The notes under the pieces: generated by a model
What the model was told of the DNA's origin: nothing
The model's database searches: none
What the model saw: the letters and a program-made list of their open reading frames with translations, nothing else
Shown here: in pieces, positions 56,001 to 64,000 of the stretch
Layout of the letters: the number at the start of each line of letters is the position of its first letter
Numbering within the stretch: position 1 is the stretch's first letter
Made by a program: the position numbers and the translations under genes
Assembly: GCF_900964775.1 (NCBI RefSeq)
Contig: NC_041815.1
Coordinates: forward strand, 15,217,489-15,281,488
Length of the DNA stretch: 64,000 nucleotides
Origin: Scleropages formosus
Taxonomy: Eukaryota > Chordata > Actinopteri > Osteoglossiformes > Osteoglossidae
Direction: 5' to 3'

Positions 56001-56252
56001 TCTGTTTGTTTTCATGGTGCATTTTAGGATGACATCCAGGTGATCCTAAACCAACAGCTGAAGAGACAACAGCAATCAGAGCAGACTGACAGGAAGACCA
56101 TCTCCAACCGACTGGCTTTCCTACGTCGGCCCAGTATGCCCGCTCTCAGGCCGCGGCGGCCCTCTTCCTCCCTCTCCTGCACTTCTGAGCCTGGGCCGGA
56201 GCGGACGCAAGCCCCTTGGAGAGACTGGCTGAAACATGGAAAGATAGGTTAG
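42272..56252 (+). CDS. bicdl1/bicdl2-like: BICD-family-like cargo adaptor (BICDR)
   Basis: Coiled-coil adaptor that links dynein-dynactin to Rab6-type secretory vesicles. Ten coding exons: 42272-42538, 44858-45073, 50533-50649, 50786-50932, 52063-52242, 53334-53495, 54585-54662, 55378-55469, 55620-55740, 56028-56252. They join in frame into 534 residues. The dynein light-intermediate-chain CC1 box AAQLGKALL is at 59-67, preceded by LRQKEEEVVL as in BICDR proteins. Heptad-rich Glu/Leu/Gln sequence follows. The conserved C-terminal block is AIRDRDEAITKKNAMEAEL, then QLLEAIQRKLELSQELEAWQ and a QQL segment, the Rab-binding end. N- and C-terminal motifs look nearer BICDL1, but length and the lack of the LQLWEAYCQVRYLC segment resemble BICDL2, so the paralogue is unresolved. 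The end (WRDWLKHGKIG) is unusual. Intron 2 is 5.5 kb. Confidence 0.93.
46016..46270 (+). other. Possible cassette exon in the BICD-like gene, intron 2
   Basis: A pyrimidine-rich acceptor ends at 46015 (ctggcttag). 255 bases (85 codons) are open, then a near-perfect donor (GGCATG followed by GTGAGTAAGG) begins at 46271. Both ends are phase 0, exactly what the flanking exons 2 and 3 need. The peptide is acidic and serine-rich (NTELLDYSYLDMGDSPLP), not coiled-coil. It could be an unannotated alternative exon or a chance open segment. Confidence 0.3.
47042..47255 (+). repeat. 'Type C' SINE in intron 2 of the BICD-like gene
   Basis: 'ggggcagcagctactatagt', 'acatacttaccctgaatttg', 'attaaccagctgtgtaaatg' and tail 'gtcactttggaggggaaaaa' then 'gtctgctagata'. 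Full length but diverged. Confidence 0.75.
47256..49894. other. Intronic DNA without recognised features
   Basis: Continuation of the long intron 2. AT-rich, with several short homopolymers and no convincing exon, RNA or complete repeat. The GC-richer stretch at about 49200-49620 shows no coding frame. Confidence 0.5.
49895..50345 (-). repeat. Decayed 'type C' SINE pieces, minus orientation
   Basis: Plus strand has the reversed tail 'tatgcatttggctgatactt' near 49900 and, near 50235-50345, 'acttgctcaagggtactaca' and the reversed head 'accagtgtgctacctgctgc'. The middle is expanded or rearranged, so this may be two partial copies. Confidence 0.6.
51880..51975 (-). repeat. SINE fragment, minus orientation
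   Basis: 'gctcagagtactacagcagg' then 'ttaggattgagctaccagct' matches the reversed linker and head of the type C SINE, with an internal deletion. It lies in intron 4 of the BICD-like gene, about 90 bases before exon 5. Confidence 0.6.
52969..53000 (+). repeat. T32 homopolymer
   Basis: An unbroken run of 32 T followed by AAAAA in intron 5 of the BICD-like gene, about 330 bases before exon 6. Too far from the acceptor to be its pyrimidine tract. Confidence 0.95.
53620..53970 (-). repeat. 'Type D' tRNA-headed SINE, minus orientation, full length
   Basis: Read on minus: 'ggcagcatggtggtgcagca' head, 'tttcaaatccaactctgtgt', 'gcatgttctcctttcg', 'gggtttcctccagattttcc', a (TG)n stretch, 'gcatcctgtccagggtatat', and the end 'ctacctacaggacaagcagt'. 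This copy shows the whole family structure and lies in intron 6 of the BICD-like gene. Confidence 0.8.
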
Positions 56253-57419
56253 CGGTGTGGGTGGCTCCCGAGACTCCACTCCTCCCGTGAGTCGACAGTT
56301 GCACAGCCAGCGAGCTGCCAGTGGGAATCACCCGTCGTGCAGCAGGAAAAAGGAAAGGAATGATGGCTGATATTAGCTGGACTACTTACATCAGCCATTG
56401 GACATGAAGCTGAAGTGTGGCAGGAATTCAACTCAAAGACTGCTCATTCAGCATGAAACCACATTGTTTTCTGGCTTCAGTGCTGAACAGAGACTGTGTT
56501 CACAACAATTTTTTTTTTTTTCTTTTTCTTCAAAGGGGTAAACACAAGGAAATATGGATACCCTATATAGTTGAAGGAATGTTTTGTAGTGAAGCAATGA
56601 AAATCATGAAGACTTTATATTTCGGTAACTTGAGAATAATCTTTTCTTTTTTGAAACTAGACACTTTGTAAGTCTGAAAGTGTTAAGCTTCCGGTCAACA
56701 GATGTCTGATAAACCAAAACAAGCTTTTCGCTGAAAGATCATTCTGAACAGGTCTTTAGACATTTACTCATGATCAGTTAAATTTTACTTGAACCTGAAC
56801 CAACTGAATGCACAAAAGTTATGGAATTAATGATGGATAAAATGTTCAAATGAACTTGAAGACCTTTTACAAAGAAAGCAAAATATTTTGTAAAGCTGTT
56901 TAAGGCTCTTCAGAGGTTATTCTGATTATGACCTGGAAATGTCACAAAATACCCAGTACAATATCATTCCACAGCGAATGGACAATGCCTTGTTCTCACA
57001 TAACAGCAAGGTGGTGCCAAATATTTTGGCAATTGGATGTACAAGAGAATATTTGTTAATGTTCTGTACTTGCATTCTTCCTTTTTTCTGTTAATATTTT
57101 ATGGCCCAGAACTGGTGCAATATAATTTTGTGAACAACAAAGGAATATGGTGGTGTAAAGAAAAATCTCTTGGTTTCAGAAAAATGTATATGACTGTGTT
57201 GCTACATTTAGTTTTTATCATTTTTTTATATGCTATTTCTTGTCTTGTTAATTGACACAAGTGCATTTTTACTACTGAATCTGACTGAAAATGTCTAGAT
57301 ATGTAATCACACAGAAAACCAAATACACTGCAGGTCCTTGAAAGTGTTACATCTGTTTAATTTGATGAGCACCCATGAAAAAGTAAATCAAATGTAAATT
57401 AAAATTGTTTTGGTAGGAA

Positions 57420-57425
57420 AATAAA
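57420..57425 (+). terminator. Possible polyadenylation signal of the BICD-like gene
   Basis: AATAAA about 1.17 kb after the stop codon, followed by a C-run and then TG-containing sequence. The stretch from 56253 to here has no coding frame and fits a 3' UTR. Confidence 0.5.
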
Positions 57426-57439
57426 TCCCCCCCCCAGTG

Positions 57440-58404
57440 TAATTTGCCGCACTTGGCCTCTGCACTTTGGACAGGCACCGTTTAAACAGGCTCTTAAATG
57501 GAAGCACTCCTTTTTTTTCTGTCAATGATTGTCATTGGAGTGCATCCCCCCCAGGGTTCATGTAAGCTCAGGGTGTACTTCTGCTAGAAATTTGGCCTGT
57601 AGTGACTGATCAGTTGTTACAAAACTGCAAAATAATAGCTTGCAGATATGTCCCACACACTTTGGGGGATTAAAAATATTTGCTTAGTAAAATTAGTTAT
57701 CTGTGAATTAACATGGTGTCCAGTGATACCAAAAATGACCAAACAGTGGGTCCCTGACATTAACTTTTGAATATCTTTTTTTGAGAATGTTTTTGAGAAG
57801 CATTTAGAATTAGGTTATATAAGGAGAGCTACTGTACCAAACTGATGTGTGCGAAAGCTTCGCAAGATATGCTGACAGAGTACAGTAACAAATGCCTTAT
57901 ATTTTTCCAAAGACTAGAGAAGCAAACAGCTGGTGAGCAAGCTGTAGATGGTCCTTTGCCTTCTACATCTACCAGTTTTAAGGTATCATCAGATTACTGC
58001 TTCTGTCATCCTGCACATCCATGGAATACCTCCAGCTCCTGGGTGATGTGCACTTGTCTGCACTTTGGGGTAAATAATGTGCAGTTGCATTTTTTTCCCC
58101 TAATTTCTTACATTTATTATTACACATGCATTGGTATTAATGAATTTTGTATGGTTTGGGGTAAGAGAAGGGACTGAGGAGGCAAAAATAAGCACCAACA
58201 CCCTGCTCTGGTTCTTTATGGTGCCTTATTGTTTATATGTGTCATAGATATTGGAGAGACTGAGTGGAAAAGAGAAGGAAAGAGAAAAGACAGATGGTCC
58301 GCAGTGTCTCTGTGTTGTGGAGCAAAACCCCCCCGCTGTTGCCTCCCTCTCGGGCATTTCTCTGCTCGGTACATGATGAGGGAATCTCTCACTTCAGGAT
58401 CCGG
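57440..58404. other. Spacer, no gene recognised
   Basis: Unique DNA. A plus-strand open segment around 57845-58030 (reading SQDMLTEYSNKCLIFFQRLE) has some protein-like character and could be a decayed transposon or gene fragment, but no motif identifies it. Confidence 0.4.
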
Positions 58405-58480
58405 TTTTTGACATTTACATTTATTCCGTTAACAGACGGTTTTCTTCTAAGCGACGTACAACTCGGAGTAAGCGACAGAT
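58405..58480 (-). repeat. SINE tail, minus orientation
   Basis: 'acatttacatttattccgtt' then 'aacagacggttttcttctaa' and 'gcgacgtacaa' is the reversed 3' end of the SINEs with tail 'gagaaaagcgtctgctaaat'. The rest of the element is not clear. Confidence 0.65.
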
Positions 58481-58799
58481 GAAAACATACAGGTAGCTAG
58501 AGACATGCAGTCCTTTAGTCAATTAGTCCAATACTACGGTATTGGCAGGCAATACATTACTCAAGAAGCTGCACACACAACTGATGAGAGCTCCTTGACC
58601 TCCGTGTTACATTCGACTTACGAACTTTTCGAGAAAAGAACCAGCTTGCTGCAGTAGATTTATCACTTAAATTCGTAAGTCAGGAGCGACCGGGTTGTTT
58701 AGCTGCACTTGAGCTTTAGATACCACGCACTTAAAAATGGTCACAAAACACAGCATACACATAATTTTGTGACGGTGCAGAGAGGGGGGTAATTTAACT

Positions 58800-59500
58800 T
58801 TGTTCTCCTGTAGCGCCATGACTTTTGCAATGCCTGGGCTCTGTTCGGGTACCTAGGCTAGTTAAATTTACCCGTTTCGTAATAATCGGACAGATTCTTT
58901 CCAGTCTGTCCCAGTCTGTCCAAGTTTGCCTTGCTGTGCATTGCGTGCACAGCTGTGGGTGGGACCGACCCGCACGGGGTTCACTCGTGTTTTTTGTTAC
59001 TCCCAGTGTGCGTATTTCAAAGCTCCGTTCCAGACATGCGCAGTGCTACTGAAGGACATTTTCAGCGATTACTCCCCCTAGAGCCAGTCTGATTCCGCAG
59101 TAGCGCCACAAGGGGGCGCTGCAAAGTAATGCGAAATGTTTAGCTACTCGCTCAGCCTTTCGTGCGACGGTACCGTAAAGAGTGAAGAAATGCACGACAG
59201 CAACGCAAATTAATTCACGTTCGCCGAGCTGTTTGTCATCTTTCTAACAGTGCAAACGGTCTGTTTTTATGTAGACTGAATCGGGTGAAACAGGAAATAA
59301 CGGGTAAAGGAGACTGTGGACTAAACATCAAGTGAAAGAAGATGGCCGCGTGGTGGTGGCTTCGGTGTCACGCCAATGGCAAAATTCCAACGTATTACTA
59401 CAGAGTCCTTGAAAATGGAGAGAAACGCCTCCTCATTCAAGGAGTGAACTAAATGAAACTCCTTTAAAGTGGAATGATCCGATCGTAGCCCGGATAGGCT
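58800..59500 (+). promoter_or_regulatory. CpG-rich patch, possible promoter of an unseen gene
   Basis: GC and CpG content rises relative to the flanks. It includes a strong CTCF-type motif CCACAAGGGGGCGC (59106-59119) and a small ORF with good start context (59342). A donor-like CAAGG/GTACGG lies at about 59510. No recognised gene follows downstream within the window. Confidence 0.4.
59342..59452 (+). CDS. 36-codon ORF, unknown
   Basis: Starts at an ATG in good context (aagaagATGG) inside the CpG-rich patch and encodes MAAWWWLRCHANGKI, then a Tyr-triplet stretch and a Glu/Lys-rich end (ENGEKRLLIQGVN) before TAA at 59450-59452. The composition is protein-like and not repeat-derived. It may be a micropeptide, an upstream ORF in a 5' UTR, or chance. 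No homologue was recognised. Confidence 0.25.
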   Translation: MAAWWWLRCHANGKIPTYYYRVLENGEKRLLIQGVN

Positions 59501-60227
59501 TGTGTCAAGGGTACGGCGGTAGCCTACAGGGGTCCTCGTCTTCTTCTGAGGCGATTCCGTTCTGACTGCCCGGCCGTCCTGAATGAAAAAATCCCCCTAG
59601 GCTAAAGAATTAACATCCGTGAATGTCACATTGTATTACGGGTTTCCATATATTTTTCTGCAAGGTTCACGGGATATAATTATGCTGAAATAATCCTAAT
59701 TCAATAGACTATAATGCTAACAATAGAATACACAATACAAATGTTTCTTTCCACGCTACGCTGTTCTGTTCGCTTGCATCTCTTAATCTGTTTTCTCCGG
59801 CCTTTTCTGTTTCAGAAGCACCCAGACACTCACTTCTTTGCTTGGAGGATTTTTAAAATTAAAAAAGTAACTTGAAGGGAGTGACAGAAACGTGCAAACG
59901 CACCTATTTGACCCAAAGGGCCGCACAGCCACAGGGGACCCTGCTCCAGGGTTTCACCTCAAGGATCTGGGGAAAATAGAAGAACAGCCACCAAAAGATG
60001 TTGAGTTCTACCACAGTTTACGCCAGGATAACAAGCTAATAATATATATTGATATTGCTCTGGTTTTAATAAAGTGTCATATATAATCCTGAAACCATTT
60101 GAAAGCCCCACCAAAATGTGTAGAGGTTGCTGGTAATATTTCTTTAGCTTCATTTGCTCAGGTCTGTCTGTTGACACCACCACTCTGTGAAATATAATAT
60201 ATAATATATAATGGTGCGGTAGGTCAT

Positions 60228-60385
60228 GTAATGCTTCACATCCCACCTCCTGCTCTAAAATCCTTAAGCACACAGAACTTCTCCAGTAAAAATTACCCAG
60301 CTGTGTAAAAGTGGGTAAATCACTGTTAAGTAGCTTAATGTTGTAAGTTGCTTTAAAGAAAAGCTTCAGCTAAATTATGTAATGT
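60228..60385 (+). repeat. 'Type C' SINE
   Basis: 'cccacctcctgctctaaaat', 'acttctccagtaaaaattac', 'ccagctgtgtaaaagtgggt', and tail 'gttgctttaaagaaaagctt' then 'cagctaaatta'. The tRNA head is partly lost. Confidence 0.75.
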
Positions 60386-63300
60386 AAGTTTATGGAGTAG
60401 ATTGGAGATCCACAGAGAAGTGAGTCTTTGTTTTGAGACCCTTCTTGAATGTGAAGGGGGTTCAGCAGTTGTGAGTGAGTGAAGATCTTTCCAATATATT
60501 ATATAAAGGATGATATTCTGGATTTAGGAAATAACTGTTTTCTAAATAAAAATTTGGTACATATTAAGAAATCGGAGGTTGTGTTTTGTAAGGCAGAATG
60601 CCTTTTCTGTTTCAAATAGTTCAAAGTGTACAGTTTTATACAGCAGAATTTTTGTGTGCTTTTAAATATTAAAAAAAGTGTAATACTATATATAATGCAG
60701 TATTTCTAAAATACTTTTTCATTATTAGCCTGGCAATACATGTATAGACTTATTTTATTCTACGGACTTCATCAACCTGAAACTTTTACAGACTCTTCAT
60801 TGAGATGTTGTTTCTTTCACAATTACTTTATTCATAAACAAGGATGAACTCAGATTCTTTGCTAAAAAAACTTAAGCATTTAGCATCCTTAATACAGCAC
60901 AATATTGTGTTTTTCAAACTTCTAGTCACTTAGTGATGCTTTATTAGTGCTTATTAGCCCCCAAATTTAATCACAGTGTACCATAATGGTTTACTAGTTT
61001 TTCCAAGTGCTGTTGGCTCTCTTAAATGCAATATGGATATTTACTTGTACTGTTAATGTTTTATCCAGGCTGTCACAAGATGTAAGGAATAAAGGTGTTT
61101 GTTTGGTGAGATGACAAAGACGGTCACTGGTGACTGGGTTTATGTCCTCCAAACAAACCGCAAAATCCCAGTTTCCCATAAGGCCGGGTGCCTAGCAACC
61201 GCCTTGTTCTTCCCACTGTGAAGTATCGGTCATATGATCCCAGTTTTACTGAGCTCACTGGAGTGAGCATGGGCGGTGTCGATTGTTCTGAAGGATTGCT
61301 CTACCCTAAACTGAGATGTTGAGCTTAACGAGGCCCCAACAGATGTTTGACCTATGTCCTAAACAAAGTTCTGTTCAGTTGCGACAGGACCTGGCAAAAG
61401 TTTACATAACAGATAATCAGAGATAATCATGTGGCAAAGTTCTGCCGAGCAGATAATCACACACAGCTGCTAAAATTTTACAGCAGAATTTGCATCCATT
61501 TGTTGCTTTACAGGAAAACAAGGTGAAGTGTTACTCATCTCGATTTGATTTCACTGTAAAGGGAATACCAAGTGTAACAGGTTTGTTTCTTTAGGTGTTT
61601 CACAATTTTCTCATGACTTTGTATCTTTTATTTCTTGTGAACTGGCATTATTTCCAAGTATGACTTTAAGGTATTGCATGCCACAGTTTTGAAGGTTCTG
61701 TAAAGTTTAATTCCAGAGAAATCATATGCCAAATCAGACCTTGTCAGTTGCTGTTTATCCCTAATAAAGGCTGGGCATTGACTGATAACTGTTCACCACT
61801 GAGACTCCTGGGTGAAACCGAGTTGTGGTTTCTGCTGCTCAGTGCCGTCACTGTTGGCTGTTGATGAACCCTGAACTTTGGGCTTCACTGAAAGTGTGTC
61901 TCAGAGACTGCTGTCATTGGTGCTGCTGTGTGTACCTTCTGCTCTTATTTACTTCACATGCTCCTCTGTAAAAATAGGACCATGAGCCAATAGGGGATGG
62001 TTGCAAATAGACAGGTTTATCTACAACCGCAAACTGTGTATGTGTTCTTTTAGCAATAATTTTCTATTTATATTTTTTAAACCCCAGTATGAAGATTTAG
62101 CTTTTACCAAAAGCCATTATTTTACCTGTTCTGCTCTACAGTGTTTATTTAGTGTACAAAACTTCAGTTTTCAGTGAATGTAAACATTTTTCATTTAACT
62201 TTATGCAGTTTTACTACTTCAGATGCAAACAATGTTTATACATGTAGTTGTGTAAAAATTCATATAAAATTAGTTGTTCTCTCACTTCAATGGTTTCATA
62301 TCCAGGAGACTGAAAACAGCTGAATTCAAGAAATATTTGCACTATTTCTGTTTCATTACATGTTTTACATGTGAAAACAAGCTTTTTGTAGCTTCTTCAT
62401 GATATCAGGTGATGAAAAACAATGAAAAGTCAGAAATTTATGCCTTCGTCCTCAAGAGGAAAGTGAGTGAGTATCCCTCCTGAAATGATAGACAGACAAT
62501 ACAGTGTCCACTCTGTCTTATCTTGGCATAGATTACTGCTGGTGCTATTATTGTAAATTTGTATTAATTAGTCATCTTTTTCAGGAAATTTTTATTGGTA
62601 AAGACTTTGAACTCTGTATATATACATAGTCTTGTTTATCATGAGAACATCTTTCCTATTTGAGTTTCCGATATTTGGAGAGAAATTATCAACTATAATA
62701 TTTACAGTTTTATTAGACAACATATTGAATACAGTATTTTGATGCATTATATATGACACCTAAGCCTATGCAAATGCAGTCTTATAACACAGTTATGTTA
62801 TTTTAATCAAAACCCAAGTACAGGGTTCTGATACCTGTATTCAGATAAATGTTTAACTGTCTTGTCAAAATACTATCACAAAACAGTCAGTTGTACAAAC
62901 TAAATGCAACCGACTAATATCATATTTAGTTCATTAAAACTATTTCAACTATTTTGGCAGTTTGGAGGATATATTGCCTCCAGTGATCATATAATCACAA
63001 TGAATGAAGTTGGAATATAGCAGCATATAGCAGGCTACACAAATGATCATCATATCATCAGTTTCAAGCTAAATTACTACACCAAAATTCATTTTCCTTA
63101 GTAAATTCCAAGCACCAACAAAACTTAAATTTTGTTAACAGCTATATTATTACATTTATTTTGAGGGTTTACCTTAGGCATGACTTAATAATTATTCAGA
63201 ATAGTGATTTAAAATGAATCTTCACAGCATCTCTAGAATAGTGGTAATCTTCCTTTTTGATAGCATAAAAACATCTTTGGAACCAGGACATGGCGAAAAC

Positions 63301-64000
63301 TTATTACACCAACTGCATGTTTTGGTGCTATGTATCCATGGAAACAGTCTGCAGAAGGATGACTAAATCTCAAAGGACTGAAACCTGAGAAGATCAACGT
63401 CTTAATTAGATATCTAAGAGCTCTTAGAAATTCAAGGCTTTCCTCACCTTTGTCAGTTTATAGTTATCAGCCCATTTCACCTTTCACCACTTTCAGTAGG
63501 ACACTTATAAGGTCACCTTGTCTTTCCCTACCTTTCCCTGTATTCCAGCAAAATGCATTATATCTAATTACTATTCCAATTATAATTTATCTCTCTTGTG
63601 TGCTACTGTTTTAACTTTTTGTTTCAAGACTAATTCTTTAGATGGGAACAGTATCGGTTGTGCTGCCCCATCTCAGATGTATTCCCTGTCAAACTCTGAT
63701 TTTAAAAGTGTATGTTTAATTTTTTATTGTTTGAATTAGTATACAAATCGGACATTTACTGTAATTAATATTTTCATTAAAATGTTGTCTTCAAGTTCTT
63801 ACTTCAAATGACAGACATCTAGATAGCTTGATCACATTCAGACTCTGTTGGATGATTAGAAGAAATAAAATAGAATAGTGGCCACACTATTAGTTAACAG
63901 CAAAGGTGTATTCATGAAAACACGTAAATACCTCCACTGAGTACTACTGTCAATATTTTTTGGTCAGCCCCAGTACCTTAGAAGTTAGAGTACTGGTTAG
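60386..64000. other. Right-hand spacer, no gene recognised
   Basis: AT-rich unique DNA to the window edge. One X-box-like motif (61188-61199) was noted. No coding frame, RNA gene or complete repeat was identified. The right edge (63975-64000) may be the start of another SINE, reading 'cagtaccttagaagttagag' then 'tactggttag'. Confidence 0.5.

Overview
The window is vertebrate nuclear DNA, almost certainly from a ray-finned fish. Genes are split into many GT-AG exons. Coding density is low. The spacers carry many tRNA-derived SINEs of the fish type, with 3' tails such as 'gagaaaagcgtctgctaaat' and (TG)n. The SINE set reminded me of early-branching teleosts such as bonytongues, but that is an impression and not a demonstration. 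I found no bacterial-type operons, CRISPR arrays or viral elements.

Five protein-coding genes can be read exon by exon. In each the joined exons stay in frame from start to stop. They are psph (phosphoserine phosphatase, minus, 14356-16665), cct6a (chaperonin TRiC/CCT zeta, plus, 18470-24498), phkg1 (phosphorylase kinase catalytic gamma, minus, 25551-32044), chchd2 (twin CX9C mitochondrial protein, minus, 36524-38413) and a BICD-family-like dynein adaptor, bicdl1/bicdl2-like (plus, 42272-56252). The first four keep the order and orientation of human 7p11.2 (PSPH, CCT6A, PHKG1, CHCHD2). SUMF2, which lies between CCT6A and PHKG1 in human, is absent from the roughly 0.8 kb gap here. The genes are functionally unrelated housekeeping or tissue genes: serine synthesis, protein folding, glycogen breakdown, mitochondrial homeostasis and vesicle transport. 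Two cct6a introns each hold a near-identical H/ACA snoRNA resembling SNORA15.

Layout: 1-13.9 kb has no confident gene, only SINE copies, a CA microsatellite and one exon-like 89-base segment near the left edge. 14-25 kb holds the divergent psph/cct6a pair. 25.5-34.8 kb holds phkg1, with a long first intron and two possible first exons. 36.3-38.6 kb holds chchd2. 39.3-42.2 kb is spacer with a few orphan exon-like pieces. 42.2-57.4 kb holds the BICD-like adaptor with a long 3' UTR. 57.5-64 kb is mostly featureless apart from a CpG-rich patch at about 58.8-59.5 kb that may be a promoter with a 36-codon ORF.

I saw no clear sign of a new biological system. The items most worth checking are the duplicated snoRNA, the orphan exon-like segments (343-431, 40953-41130, 41912-42060, 46016-46270, 59342-59452) and the poly(A)-containing splice acceptor in phkg1.
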